Shown piece after piece: positions 1 through 11,499 of a DNA stretch of 64,000 nucleotides. The notes under the pieces are model-generated. The model was given only the letters and a program-made list of their open reading frames with translations. It made no database searches and was not told the origin of the DNA. A program made the position numbers and the translations under genes. Numbering within the stretch: the first letter of the stretch is position 1; each line of letters starts with the position of its first letter. The DNA comes from Antedon mediterranea (Eukaryota > Echinodermata > Crinoidea > Comatulida > Antedonidae): contig NC_092673.1 in the NCBI RefSeq assembly GCF_964355755.1, positions 13,457,001-13,521,000 on the forward strand, given 5' to 3'.

Positions 1-566
1 TTCACTCTTTCCTGGTCTGACGAATACCATATAATAATAAATAGCGCTGAATTGTGTAGGCCACTGTATATATTATAATTATATACATAAATACAGTGTA
101 GCATATGTGAAATGGGACCCACCAAGCTTAACAAATTGGGGTCATCATTCAAGAATTGCATTAAATTGCCGATTGGAGAACGCGTATACTGTATATATAT
201 AGTTTGGCTTCCAGACGGAGCTTTGACTTAATATTAGTAAAAAGATAAATATTTTGGCTGGCACATATGGTGTTTCACTTATGATCGGTCAGAAAAACAT
301 CGACAAGCCTCGAAATAACTACAGAGACTTGGGGCAAGTCTAATTGTTATTGTTATTTATATCTAACAAAATTGTACATTCATGACGTCACGCTGAAAAG
401 CTTACTATGGATGGCCAGTTTTTATTATGTTATGTGAGAGATATTTTAAACATTTGAAAATTAGTGATATTGATGACCTTTTAGATAGATAAATACATAG
501 ATAAAAGGATTTATACATTAAAAAATAGGTGAACTTTTAAGATAAACTGAACTACAATTAACTTAC

Positions 567-3290
567 TGGTTCCTTGTTGTTTCCAGTTAATGCCTCTTTG
601 GCCTGCTCTTCCATTCGCTCTTTAGAGCGTTTCATCGGCGGTTCTGATTCACGCACATATGCCGTTACGTGCCCCTTTCCCTTTTTAACCACTTGCCCCT
701 CCGCTTCACATCGACCACACCCATACTTCCCATTGAGTTGTGCCATGTTTTTGACCATGCTCATGGCTGGCAAATCCATTGTTGTGCTGCCAACAATTTA
801 ATGCGAATGGGTTGATTTGTCACCAGCACGCCTACAATACAAGATATAGAATTTACAAAGATAATTTACCTATACATTACATTCATACTGTAGTTCATAG
901 CGATATATTATAGACCTTCAAAATTGTAAGACATTTATAATACACATAAATTCCATTACAATTTGTTTTATGTAGCCTATCCAACAATCTGGGCAATTTC
1001 CGGTTTCACACAAAAAATGGTCTATTTTAGGGTTTTTATGTATCTGTAGTGTGTATCACCATATAAGTATGTACAGCATTAGAAAACCAATAATCACCAA
1101 TATATGAATTTTTTTTGTAAATATATCGACGTACCTTTTTCATATACATGGTTAAACGTTGGTATGAGTGTGGACATCAGTGAGCTGACAAGGGGCTTTC
1201 CCTTACCGCACCACAAACCAAATATGATTACCCTTTCCTTGCAAAACCTGTTGAAATTTAATAACAACTAGTTAATAAAGCTTTCAAAATTATATCTACA
1301 TAAATAATATATATTGATGAAATCGTTTTGATTTAGCTGTTATTACTGTTGAAATTTTTCGGTATAGATATTTCTCATACGACCCTCTGTTCAATGGTTA
1401 TTTTTAAAAACAACATTATGTCCAAAATTCCCATTGCTCACATGCCTGTTACTACAACAATTTGCCACGTGACAATTAGTATTAACGAATCGTCAAATAA
1501 TCAGTTTATATCATTCCCCAGGTTATTAACATTGTGATCATGGCTAACTTGCATTGCTGTCTTGCTGCTTCATTTAATTCTTTGAATGTAAAGATATAAA
1601 AAGTTTAATACTTGCTGAAACCTTACTCTAGTGTTCATCATATCAATTATGACTATTATTCACTTTAATTTATTACGCTTTATACTGTATTTTTTTTTAT
1701 TGAATTTGTTTCAAATCAATTTCAAATCCAGTTCAGGTAGTACCCCTCCTCTGTGACAAACATTATCAGGGACATCCATTTTAAGGGGACATTTTCTTGT
1801 AAGTCTGTTTTTAATGGTTAACTAAAATACACCATTTGACAATGTGATGTTATCAGTATAGGCCGATGTAGATAATTGTGCTTAAACTTCACCAAAAACA
1901 TGTGCGAAATTATGTTTCTATAACTTAATTTTATTTTCAATATTGTAGTTTAAAAAAAAATTAACATTTCTGTGTCGTTTGCTATTTCCATATTAAAGAA
2001 ATTGGCGGCATGTGCGAAACAGAAAATAAATTGAAATACGACATTTTGTATGCCTATCGTTCATTAACGTTATTTTTTCCCCCGACTTATGTATTGAGCC
2101 TAATACACTTTTATTGAAAACTAATAATACATTAAAATATTATGCTTGTTTGGGACGTTTCGAACTGGAAAAAATGTGAGCAGAACCCCCGTTTATTGTT
2201 TATTAAAAACAGAATTGCTGTGAATTTAGGCCTGGGGTAGATCTTTCGCACCAAGCTAGTTCGTTGGACTGGTTCTGGCTACCAAATTCGGTCCAGCCGT
2301 ATTATCGATAGATTTACGTATCATAAATAAAAGCATCAAATGATCGGCGGCTTAACTCTTAAAGCTTCCCCCACGAAATTTAATTAGCCTATGTACTGTA
2401 TAAGTTAATTTATATAAAATCAAATTTGTAATGTACTATGTAATGTAATTAAACAAATTGAAAATGTGGATTTGTACATACCGCATCTTAGGGGGGAGCT
2501 CATTAATATATCCTTGGATTGGCCAAATCGACACTCTGGAGCTATCCCAGACTTGTTCCCCATCGATATGCCAAACCATTGTAAGGTTATTGATATTGGT
2601 GCAATAGCCACCAGGTTTCAATAGTTCCTTATACATACTTCCATCATCATCATTTTTAACACCTCTACAACTTTAGGATCTGCAAAAAGAAAATTATAAT
2701 CACTTTGAAAGTATGGATTAATTGGCCGGAAATCAAGTATATCAAATCAAATATATTCCTTAAATATTTAACTTAAAAACTAGTCTACACCCTATATTTA
2801 TATTGAATATTTTAATTCAAATTGCACAAGGAAATCCTAGCTCTATTACAAATTGCGCATACCGTTGAAATTGCGCATTATCCAATCACATAAGAATACG
2901 TATATACCTAAAGAGTGCCCTGTGTTTCTTTACTAACTCCTATATATGTCATTATCACACAAAAGATTGATAAACCTAATTTCAACTTATGTCGTGGCAC
3001 GTAGTGACTAAATATGGAATTTAATTATCTTGACTTTCCCTTTCAACGTCGAAATTTTTTTTAAAGAAGTACAAGGATTGCAAGTGTTTTACCAACCGTG
3101 CGTGTTGTTTGGGCATATGTTGACGAATAATATTTAATAAAAAAATCATATCGGCATCCATTGCATTACACTGGATCCTATATCCAAGTAGCATTGTAAC
3201 GCTCTCAAGAGCTGAAATTTGCGAACCTGGATACAATATTGGTAATTTATAATACTTACCAGAAAGATTGCTGGAAATGTTATGCATTGA
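567..3290 (-). pseudogene. CACTA/tnp2-like transposase gene, multi-exon, degenerate
   Basis: Four minus-strand blocks join in order. About 3290-3040 reads LYPGSQISALESVTML and then a leucine-rich stretch ending near RQHMPK. 2679-2482 reads NNLTMVWHIDGEQVWDSS and then WPIQGYINELPPKMR. 1249-1135 reads FGLWCGKGKPLVS. 831-567 reads MAQLNGKYGCGRCEAEG. Clean acceptors lie before 2679, 1249 and 831, and donors follow 2482, 1135 and 567; frames continue across the last three blocks (R/F at the 2482-1249 join, G/V at the 1135-831 join). This block order, with a DG..vw.SS..sWPI..INELP core followed by a GLW.GKGKP motif and an NG.YGC..C knuckle, is that of invertebrate tnp2-type (CACTA/En-Spm-like) transposases. 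Frames break by one base in an A-run near 2655 and again near 790, so this copy is probably dead. The C-terminal part should continue off the left edge. Introns contain nothing recognised. Confidence 0.72.
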
Positions 3291-3621
3291 CCCACTTGCT
3301 TAGATTCTAAGTGCTGTGCACACTTGCAGACATCGCAGCACAAATGTTTTACCACACTGCTTGGTTCACATTCAAAAAGCTCATAAGCATTTTCCTTCTA
3401 CATTCATGACCTGAAATGTATTCTTTCATTAATTCAGAAGTTCTACGTGTACTGTGGCTATATTTGAGTAGAATTGCAAAACTCTGTTTAGATGAATCAC
3501 ATGTGGCGTCATATACTTCAACACCTAAAGTCATCATGAACATTTTGTACAGATCTCTACAGTGACTCCTCCTCCTACAAATCACTATTGTTCTGGATGA
3601 TTCTATTTTTTTTATTTTCAA
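3240..3621 (-). pseudogene. RecQ-like helicase C-terminal fragment
   Basis: The minus strand reads TIVICRRRSHCRDLYKMF, then LLKYSHSTRR, then YISGHECRRKMLMSF, and after a frame change HLCCDVCKCAQH. This resembles the second RecA lobe and the zinc-binding CRR...CCDxC segment of RecQ-family DNA helicases. That family uses ATP to unwind DNA, and copies are often multiplied in invertebrate genomes. The central motif stretch of lobe 2 is missing and no helicase lobe 1 is seen upstream (3621-4200), so it is an internally deleted fragment. It sits just upstream of, and in line with, the tnp2-like gene. Whether the two belong together is unclear. Confidence 0.5.
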
Positions 3622-4129
3622 TTATTACAAAAATATGCTAAAAGCATTGGCAATAGAGATCGTAATTCACCAATCATGTAATTCTTGGTGTTATGCTTCA
3701 CATTTATTTCCCAATACACCTCCTGCCAGCATCCGTGAAGAAACGACAAGAAACAAAAAGCAAAGGACAAAAAGCCCAAGGTAATATTTTAATACAATAC
3801 TAATCAATGGGAAGAATCAACTGTACCTATTAGACTTGTCCAGATAGTCATATTTTCACTCTAATAAGATGCTGAAGGCATTTCGTGTTAAAAGCGAAAA
3901 AACATGTGTTTTAGGGTAATTTTGGGGTGCTGAATTCAAATCTGCTGTTTACCCGGCTCAATTTTTTCCAAGCATGCCAAAAAAAAACCCAAACCGAAGT
4001 AAGGGGATACGCCCTCGTTGCCCAGTTGTGGCTCGGTCATCCCGGACTCGGGCGCCTCCTGGCCTACTTAAACTAGATCTAAAACAAACTACAGTAGGTG
4101 GCATGGAAAAGGAGAAAAAGGGGATTAAT

Positions 4130-4470
4130 ATATTATATATCTTATGCAGCTCCTATGCTTTGGAATTCTCTTCCAAACTGCATTAATTGTTTAATAAAGA
4201 TAATGCACGGTGACCATAAGAGATGGTCTTCACTTTAGCAGGAGACAATTCTGAGAATTGGAACGAAGACTGCGACAAGAGGATTTTGGAGTGAAAACAT
4301 GAAGAGATTTATATGTGAACAGCAATATCTTGAAGTTGACACGCTCCTTCACAGGAAGCCAGTGCAGTTCATGCATAGGTATTAAGGGTCTTTTACACCT
4401 GTTATTATTATTATACTGTATAATGCCATTGTTGAATAAATAAATGTTTTTTGAACTTGAACTTGTTCCG
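4130..4470. mobile_element. Rearranged 3' scrap of a non-LTR retrotransposon
   Basis: Two pieces of the C-terminal region downstream of a non-LTR reverse transcriptase lie in opposite directions. The plus strand at about 4140-4200 reads AAPMLWNSLPNCI. The minus strand at about 4403-4215 reads ELHWLPVKERVNFKILLFTY and continues to LRSNSQNCLLL. Both are typical of CR1/L2-like ORF2 ends, where LHWLPV normally precedes APMLWNSLP. The break shares the word tcttatg on both sides. A plus-strand tail (gaataaataaatg, then ttgaacttgaact) follows at about 4435-4468. No intact gene remains. Confidence 0.55.
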
Positions 4471-4568
4471 GCACGGTTCCGGTCCGGCGAATCGAACGCC
4501 AATGTTTCGTTTTCACGACGCTCCATGCGGCCAAGCACCAATCGATATGTGCGTACCCACATAATCAC

Positions 4569-6400
4569 CTGGCAACACTTGTGTACATGGTTGCCTACAA
4601 AGGCCTTCCCATGATAGGCTTGACGAGGAACCTTGTTTTGTTGGAGAACTTCCTCCATTGCACAAACAATTGGCCCAGTGCCGTATTTCAAACCTTTGTC
4701 AAACTACTTTTGAATAATTAATTATGCATTCAGAATACAGTATATGTATGTGTAATACTATTTGTACTTAACATACCATATCTTTGATTTCTTGTTGCTT
4801 TTCAGCAATACTCATAATTTGTGTCTTTACAGAATCAGATGCGGATGCTTCTGATTTGCAGTTTAAAATACAAGCGGAATTTCATCTTCTAGGTGGGAAA
4901 TTTGTGCTTGCATATCTGAGATGTGCTTCATCAATGCTGAATTTGTTGCAGCCTGCTCTACAATAATTTTGTCGAAATTGTTGACACCTCCATCCTCCAG
5001 GTCATATAATTTCTTAAAGACTCCCAAAGAAATATGGAGGCTTGGTACAGATACCTGCAATAATAACACATTTTCAAATGTAACCTCAAGATTTTATATT
5101 AGTACTATTACTTTATTATTTTAGTACTTGTACAAGTGTCGGACTGTATTATGATACAAATTGGTGAGCAGCATCATCATGGCGTTGTGGTAGAAAGGAT
5201 GCACATTGGACAAATGATGCACTTCTACCGGGGGTCATATGGTAAGTCACACAATTGATAAGTGCATAACTATGAAAACAATATTTAACCAAAATATATA
5301 TATTTCCTACATGGTCGATGTCAATAGGCACCATTGTTTTTCTGATTACACTCCTGGATACCTCCTTGTTGTTTACCATTCCATGATCTTCAAATAATTG
5401 ATAGTCTTCATTCAATGTCTTTATAGACCTGTGGTCTTTTGGAACATCACCTCTGCATATCTGATGTTTGGTATGATGGCAAAAGAGACAGCAGTACCTT
5501 CCTAATGAAAGATTTGAAATAACAATTAAGGTTTGTATACAATAAATTATAATTCACATTAAATGCATATTAAATAAGATACTGTATCTTACCATTTGGT
5601 CCATTGAGGCCATACATCCGTGACAAAAACTCGTAATGTTGAAGACATACCTCCATTCAGTTTCATGACCTCTTCGCATACATCCGGAAATACCCTGCTG
5701 ATGTTGATGGTATAATCTGGTGCCTCAAACATTAGAATAACAATAATGTTGCGAAGGGCATTTGGTTTCTCTAGACTGCAAATTTGCAGTTCAAATTTCG
5801 TACTGCCGCCTCCTTTGTCACCTCCAAATTTGATCCATACTTCGTTGTTGTAGAACTTTAGATTGTTTAATCTGTAAGTGAAATATACAATATTGTATTT
5901 TTATTTTATTGTTTGCATAAATTTGGAGTTACAAAATGTAAAATAAGCATGTTATTTACTCATGATGGTGGTCCAAGTAGGAAAACATCAACCTCTCAAT
6001 ATTAATCACCCGCAAAACAGGGGCAGAAAATATTACAAATCCATACTCGGCATTTGCTGCATCGCTTTATAAGATGAATTCTTCCATGGAACCCTGTAAG
6101 TATATTGTTTTATATTTACAAGATTTATTGTCAAAGTTTAATACCGTATTTATTCGTGTTCAGGGAATGTGTTTTAATACAATATTGTGTGGTGGTTAGT
6201 TTATTCCAATAAATTTGATTTGCCCATTATTCAATAAAATCTCTGTACTTTGGTACAGTGGTTTTGTGAAAAATGTTGGCTTTCTAAAAAAAATAACTCA
6301 CTTAATTGCATTGGTTACAGCATTATACCGTTGCTCAGCCTCTGTTGTGCATTTATGCTGACTGCACTCGTTATACTTCAGACATAAAGGGTGAATTGCT
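4569..6400 (-). pseudogene. Unnamed multi-exon family (GGDKGGGSTKF), copy A
   Basis: In gene order: about 6395-6305 reads KYNECSQHKCTTEAEQRYNA and ends at a GTGAGT donor. About 5873-5594 reads WIKFGGDKGGGSTKFELQIC, then APDYTINISRVF, then, in another frame, YEFLSRMYGLNGPNG. About 5503-5330 reads RYCCLFCHHTK and ends near MVPIDIDH. About 5056-4865 reads VSVPSLHISLGVFKKLYDLE followed by a predicted coiled coil. About 4690-4569 reads RQAYHGKAFVGNHVHKCC and ends at a GT donor. Two related copies lie on the plus strand at 24.7 and 27.8 kb with the same block order. I do not recognise a named domain. Conserved Asp residues (GGDKGG, GDYDF in copy B), the CxxC knuckle and the His/Cys-rich end are compatible with a nuclease or transposase, but that is inference. 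Frame changes near 5650 and 4870 suggest this copy is inactive. Confidence 0.6.
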
Positions 6401-6469
6401 CAGTTAATGAATTGAATTTTAAATCTTGCATGAAAGTTGTTTTATTGAATTTTATCCTGTGACCTTGTT

Positions 6470-7110
6470 TCTGTTGATTTTCATAAAGATAACAAGCTGT
6501 GCACGGTAAATCATCGTGTTGTCTCCAGATGTAAGGTGTAATTAATGTCGTTTGTTTGTATGCAGCTGATTGACAAGTATGACAAACATATGATGGATGA
6601 ACATTTTTATCTAGAAATTTTGAATTTTATTCCACAAATCTACAAATATTTAATAAAGATTCAGAATGGAAATCCATAATTAGTATTATTTGTAGGCCCT
6701 AGGCCTAATTAATTATGTAATTTTTGTAATCAGCAATTTATTTACACAACACAAATAATACACTGAACAGTCAGTTTTCGGTGAAGTGACTACATAAAAT
6801 AGTGATCAAACTTCAACTTACAGGTAAGTCTCGTTTAATCTTCCTATTTTATTTCATTTACGTTCGCTGTAAACTGAGATGTTTAAAGCCAACTCTGGAA
6901 ACATGTTTGAACTGTAAACCAAATAATTGACGGAAATGTTAGTTTCAATAAAACAACTTTAATAATAAAGCATTTATTTTGCTTATAATCAATAGTCCAA
7001 CGTTTTAGGATTCTCACCCTAAAAACATCAATTAGAAAACTAAACAACAATATTAAACTGGTTCAAAATGCAAACAGGGGCTATTTGTAGTAGCCAACAA
7101 CAAACACAAC
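6470..7110. other. No gene seen
   Basis: AT-rich sequence between copy A of the unnamed family and the DIRS fragment. I see no coding motif, tandem repeat or inverted ends here. Confidence 0.4.
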
Positions 7111-7115
7111 CAATA

Positions 7116-8109
7116 TTAATGAGTTGATGAATCAACTTTTCTCAACAGTGCCTGTTGAAATGACGGATTTTCTACAAATTTTATAGGCTTATTATAATAT
7201 CTGTTTAGTGTATGTTCGTTTCTCCACCCAGCTGTTTTCATTATTAAGTCAACCGGGACATTCCTTAATTTTGCTGATGAAGATGCAGCCGCTCGGACCG
7301 AATGGGCTTTAAATTTTGTTGTATCTACTCCTGCTTCTGATAAACCTGTCCTTATCCATCGAGCAATTGTGTCTTTTGATGCCTCGGCATACGGTTTCTT
7401 ATGACATATAAAAAATCTGTCCTTATTTTCCCTTAAATTACTAGTTTTTTCCCTGTACTTTAGAATTGTTCTGACCGGACATAGGGCAGGGTCTTCACTT
7501 TTGTGGAAAACCACCAGTTGACCTGTATTGTTTGGTCTGCTAGTTTTTAGTAATGTACAAATGTAAAAGGTGATTGCTTCAATCTCGATATTCATATTTG
7601 AAAATTTGAAATTATATAAGGTTTGAAGCCTACTTGAGGACAATAATGCTAATAACAATGCTACTTTTATGGTAAATTCTTTAAGCAATAATGTATCGTC
7701 GTTAATTGTTCGCCTCAGATAGTCTGTAACTAAGCGAACATCCCAAATTTGTGCATATTTTGGAGTCGGTGGGTTAAAATTGAATAACCCTTTCATAAAT
7801 CGTTTCAGTTCAATAGACTCCTTCATGTTTATATCTAAGATTTCGAGAAAGTTTACAATTGCGCTTTTCGCCGTACTGATAGTACTATAGCCTAAGCCCT
7901 CGTCCTTCAGCTTTATCAAGAAATTGAGGACGTGACCGGTGTTTAGCTGTTGCCATGTGATTCCTCTGATTTCACAAAAGTCTATAAATTTTGTTAGCTG
8001 TGAGTTATATTGCTTCCACGTTGACCGTCTCCAGGATTGCAGAATGACGTCTGCTGCAGTATTGCTTATTCCTTTGTTGTAGAGTTCCGCCCTGATAGCC
8101 TGCAGGCAA
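7116..8109 (-). CDS. DIRS tyrosine recombinase, near complete
   Basis: The open frame runs from about 8109 to the stop at 7116. The N-terminal SAM-like core-binding part includes ILQSWRRSTWKQYNSQLTKF and GYSTISTAKSAIVNFL. The catalytic part has the first Arg in LLSSSRLQTLYNF, the HxxR box in KAHSVRAAASSSAK, a following W in TAGWRNEHTLNRYY, and the nucleophile Tyr in the NRYYNKP stretch. These are the conserved residues of phage-type tyrosine recombinases, and the arrangement fits DIRS-element integrases. The ATG at 7919 is internal. The true start probably overlaps the end of the upstream RT/RNase H frame, as is usual in this group. The reading frame looks intact, unlike its upstream partner. 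Confidence 0.82.
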
Positions 8110-8141
8110 AAAGGTTAAGTCTGTTATAAAGGGGATGACAA

Positions 8142-8790
8142 TCATCTGAACCATGTTAAGGCATGTTTGGTATTCTTAAACCTCAGTGGTTGCCCAACCA
8201 TCATTGATAGTAATTTAGGATACCAATACTGTGTTGGCCAGTTTGGGACCACCATGATAACTATGGCATTATCTGTCAATATTTTTTGCAAACATCTACC
8301 TATAAGGCAGAACGGCGGAAAAGCATAGAGCTTGGCAGAGGACCAATTTTGTAGAAATGCATCGATACCAATTGAATCTGGGTCCGGTTTCCATGATATA
8401 TATTTCGGAAGCTGTGCATTGTGCCTAGAAGCGAATAGGTCTATATCCAGTTCGCCGAATGTTTTAGTGATTTTTATAAACAATTCTTTGTTAAGCATCC
8501 ATTCTGTCTCATCTTTAAACTGACGAGACTTTGCATCAGCTATTATATTATCTCTACCTGGGATGTATTCTGCACTTATCCAAAAATTGTTCTCAATGCA
8601 CCAAGACCAGATGGCTTTTGAAATTTTATTGCACGCAATTGATTTTGCGCCGCCCATGTTGTTTATGTAAGCTACTGCCGTGGTATTATCAACCTTCAAC
8701 CTTATGTGCTTAGCTTTTCTCTCACGGGACAATGCTTTAAGGCCGAAAAAAGCAGCCAGCAATTCTAAGTAATTAATATTTAGTGCCCCT
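8142..8790 (-). pseudogene. DIRS RNase H domain, C-terminal part of the RT polyprotein
   Basis: Begins at GALNINYLELLAAFFGLKAL and continues IRLKVDNTTAVAYINNMGG, EYIPGRDNIIADAKSR, ELDIDLFASRHNAQLPKYIS and YAFPPFCLIGRCL. This is the RNase H and connecting region of DIRS/Ngaro polyproteins, which degrades the RNA strand during reverse transcription. The frame stops after HALTWFR, while the expected continuation HPLYNRLNLFACRLSG appears in another frame at about 8100-8135. That indicates a frameshift just before the recombinase gene. Upstream RT motifs are missing. Confidence 0.78.
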
Positions 8791-9137
8791 GTAGCATACA
8801 GAAAATTTTGTCAAAAAATGGTCGCTACTGCAGTTTCTGGCAGTTTGACCATACTGACCATATTGATTCTCATACTATAGTTATGGTTGAAATGTTATTG
8901 CTACAAAATGTCACCCATATGTAGATGTCATGAATATATTTTAAATGCTTTATTCGTCTTTAACTCGCGTTACATACGCGAATTAGTGCTTTGTTGAAAT
9001 CACGTCATTGTTTTTGTTATTTTATTATTTTTGTTCATAAAAGTATAACTTTTATGTAATTTAGGAAATGTATAGACTTTATGATACTGTGAAAATGAAA
9101 TGTTCAGGTCATATACATTTCGCATGAAAATGCCCAA

Positions 9138-9515
9138 TTGGCAAACACTGTCATTCACTATTACTTAATAATTATTAATGACAACGATCCCCAATTATTG
9201 TCCGAAAATATTGAATCTTGTGCCTATGAATATATCGATAGTCTTAACAACAAATATTCAACACAAGATTATTCATTTAGTATCTTTCACTTAAACGCAC
9301 GCAGTCTTGTTAAACATTTTAACGATATCAATGTATGCGTAGGTGCTATTAACCATGAATTCTCAGCACTATGCTGCACCGAAACTTTTTTTAATCATAA
9401 TACGCCTTTTTCCTTTTATAATATTCCCAATTATAACCTCTTGCATGTTTCACGAGCTGATAGACCAGGAGGAGGCATTGCCATTTACCTAGCAACACCG
9501 GGGTTTATAAAATAA
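9138..9515 (+). pseudogene. Non-LTR retrotransposon endonuclease, N-terminal fragment
   Basis: Reads SFSIFHLNARSLVKHFNDIN, then SALCCTETFFN, NYNLLHVSRADRPGGGIAIY. This is the N-terminal third of an APE-type endonuclease from CR1/L2-like ORF2, the enzyme that nicks target DNA for target-primed reverse transcription. The Asn in LNARS and the Glu in CCTETF are at the family's catalytic positions. It stops abruptly at about 9515 and no RT follows. A longer relative lies at 15.2-18.1 kb. Confidence 0.7.
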
Positions 9516-9602
9516 AATTGTAAATGTCGCCCTCTATTTTGTTTGTTTACATAGCGACGATTTTGAAATAAAACTAAAGCAATGAGTGATCGTGTGAGGA
9601 TG

Positions 9603-9786
9603 ACCTTTTGACCCGAAACACTCCGGAGTTTGATGTTGGTACCTTTCACACCAAAACACCGGGGTGTCCCCGCAGTTCGCTCTCCGGAGTTTTAAACTCC
9701 GGAGTTGCTTGATTTTACCTTTCACACCAAACAGCGGGACGTCAACTCCGGGGTGTCTCCGGAGTTTTGCTTTTGGTGTGAAAGGG
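9603..9786. mobile_element. Small inverted-repeat element (MITE-like)
   Basis: CCTTTCACACCAAAA at 9642 is matched in inverted orientation by TTTTGGTGTGAAAGG at 9771-9785. Further left-type ends occur at 9603 (ccttttgacccgaaac, diverged) and 9718 (cctttcacaccaaac). The interior is rich in palindromic CTCCGGAG words. This suggests a nested or tandemly repeated non-autonomous DNA element. The target duplication is not clear. Confidence 0.55.
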
Positions 9787-10045
9787 GTATTAGAAAGTCA
9801 CACTGTCTGCAATGTCTTCATGTTTATCAATATGTGTACTTACAACTAGGTGATGTTTTGTAAACCACAAGAATAATATTAATGTTCCTGGCCAAAGTGT
9901 TATGAAAGAGAAATGTTAAAATAAAACAATACAAATATTACGATTACTATTTTCTAATGTATCTTTTGTTTCATTACAGAATTCAATGTCTACAGTAAAT
10001 AATCTCAACGTGTTCATTACGAAAATGGGCTGTGAGACAGCAGTA

Positions 10046-10453
10046 CTATGAGAATTTACTTTGAAGTGTGGCTTTTGCCGAGTGATAGCCATGCTTGGTG
10101 GTGAATGCAGCCTTTGATGGTCTTCCAACAGTCAAACGCCTCCTCCCACCCAGTGGCATCTTACGCCTAGCAACAGATGTGGGCTGCACTCCAATTTTGC
10201 TAGATGTTTGAAGTCCCCTTGCCTTGACCTTACACCTCGATGCTAATGATGCCCCACTGTACTTACCAAAAATATGCAGAGCACTGACAAGGTGACTGTG
10301 TGTAGTGAGCTTGTTATAGTTTGAGACGAAATGCTTGACTGCCTTCTCAAACTCATGATCCCCGTTTCTCAGCTCTTGTCGGATTGAATTAAATGTACAC
10401 TCTAACTGTTCTTCAACCTGTGGCACAGGCTTGCTTGGTTGGCCAAATTGCAA
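10046..10453 (-). CDS. Unrecognised coding fragment, basic C-terminus
   Basis: A 135-codon minus-strand frame. It contains a helical middle part (EKAVKHFVSNYNKL, SALHIFGKYSGASLA) and a basic tail (KIGVQPTSVARRK, GGRRRLTVGRPSKAAF). The IGVQPTSVARRK...GGRR...GRP pattern recalls C-terminal tails of multiplied, probably transposon-associated proteins in invertebrate genomes. I cannot name the family with certainty. A MULE-associated protein is one possibility. No upstream exon was identified. Confidence 0.4.
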   Translation of the reverse strand: MQFGQPSKPVPQVEEQLECTFNSIRQELRNGDHEFEKAVKHFVSNYNKLTTHSHLVSALHIFGKYSGASLASRCKVKARGLQTSSKIGVQPTSVARRKMPLGGRRRLTVGRPSKAAFTTKHGYHSAKATLQSKFS

Positions 10454-10459
10454 ACTATA

Positions 10460-11165
10460 TATAAAAGCAATTTTAAATAAAAGCAGTTTTCACTCCCATC
10501 ATTTATTTTATTATAAGACAAGAGGATGGTGGAGGCATTTTTATGCCATGGCAGATTATTTCCTAATTCCAACATTTGAAATGAATAAAAACAGTAACAC
10601 AACAAGTATTTATTTAAAAAAGGGTAAATATTAAATAAAATCCTTTTTATTCAACCTGAATGATACTAATATAATAGTCCTTCTACAGACTTGAGAATAT
10701 AGTGCATAATTCAGTTTTATCTGCTATATACTGACTGTACATAAAGGAACAGGTCTCCTTTGCAAATAATTGTCTTGATTTTTATCTTTCAGAATGATTG
10801 TTGGAGAAGAATGCTAAAGTAGAAGCGAGTTGCTTGAACAACAAGGAAAAAATAAGTAAAAGTTTGAATAGATGTACTTCTAAACAATTAATTAAACACG
10901 ATAGGGTATGTGGGACATAAGACCTTAGCAGGTTAACGTCCTTAACCCATTAGATGATAAATAAAGCATCTTATTTATATATCAAAACAATAAAGTAAAA
11001 AGGCCTTGTACTATTGTGTTGAATTGCCTTTTATTTTAGGTCCTAGTTTAACATCATAACATACTGTAGTCTCATGAGAGTTTTAACTTGTTTTGTTGAA
11101 TTCCTATTATAATACTGTAGTGTATTTAATGCTATGTAGCATTTCCCTGCTAACATGTAATTTGC
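10460..11165. other. No gene seen
   Basis: AT-rich sequence before the minisatellite. No coding motif or repeat stood out. Confidence 0.4.
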
Positions 11166-11171
11166 TCACTA

Positions 11172-11336
11172 GTGTAGCATTCACCCAATAACATTCGAAT
11201 GCTAGTGTAGCATTCACCCACTAGCATTCGAATGATAGTGTAGCATTCACACACTAGCATTCGAATGATAGTGTAGCATTCACCCACTAGCATTCGAATG
11301 CTAGTGTAGCATTCACCCACTAGCATTTGAATGCTA
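11172..11336. repeat. 33-bp palindromic minisatellite, five units
   Basis: The word gtgtagcattcac recurs at 11172, 11205, 11238, 11271 and 11304, exactly every 33 bp. Each unit contains ctagcattcgaatgctag or a one-base variant, an 18-bp palindrome, so each unit can form a small hairpin. Related CATTCGAATG words are scattered to about 11465. Confidence 0.85.
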
Positions 11337-11499
11337 GTGCTACCATTCGCATGCTTAGCTCATTTAAATAATTCGGCTCCCTGGAAGGCTTAGCGAAGCC
11401 TTAACGAATGCTAAATTCAGTCAGTGAATGCCAATAATAGTATTCCAGGAGTAGCATTCGAATGCTTTGTAAATGGTAAGCGAAGGCATTCAGCTTTGG

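Larger units (their letters stand above)
7116..8790 (-). mobile_element. DIRS-type retrotransposon, 5'-truncated
   Basis: An RNase H block is followed by a tyrosine recombinase block on the same strand. This is the signature of DIRS-order retroelements, which integrate by tyrosine recombinase rather than a DDE integrase. The reverse transcriptase that should precede RNase H is absent upstream of about 8790, so the copy is truncated. Terminal or split repeats were not found by eye. Confidence 0.8.

Noticed and set aside
8332-8713. Plus-strand open frames opposite the DIRS RNase H
   Set aside because: They are shadows of the minus-strand coding region, which has family motifs.
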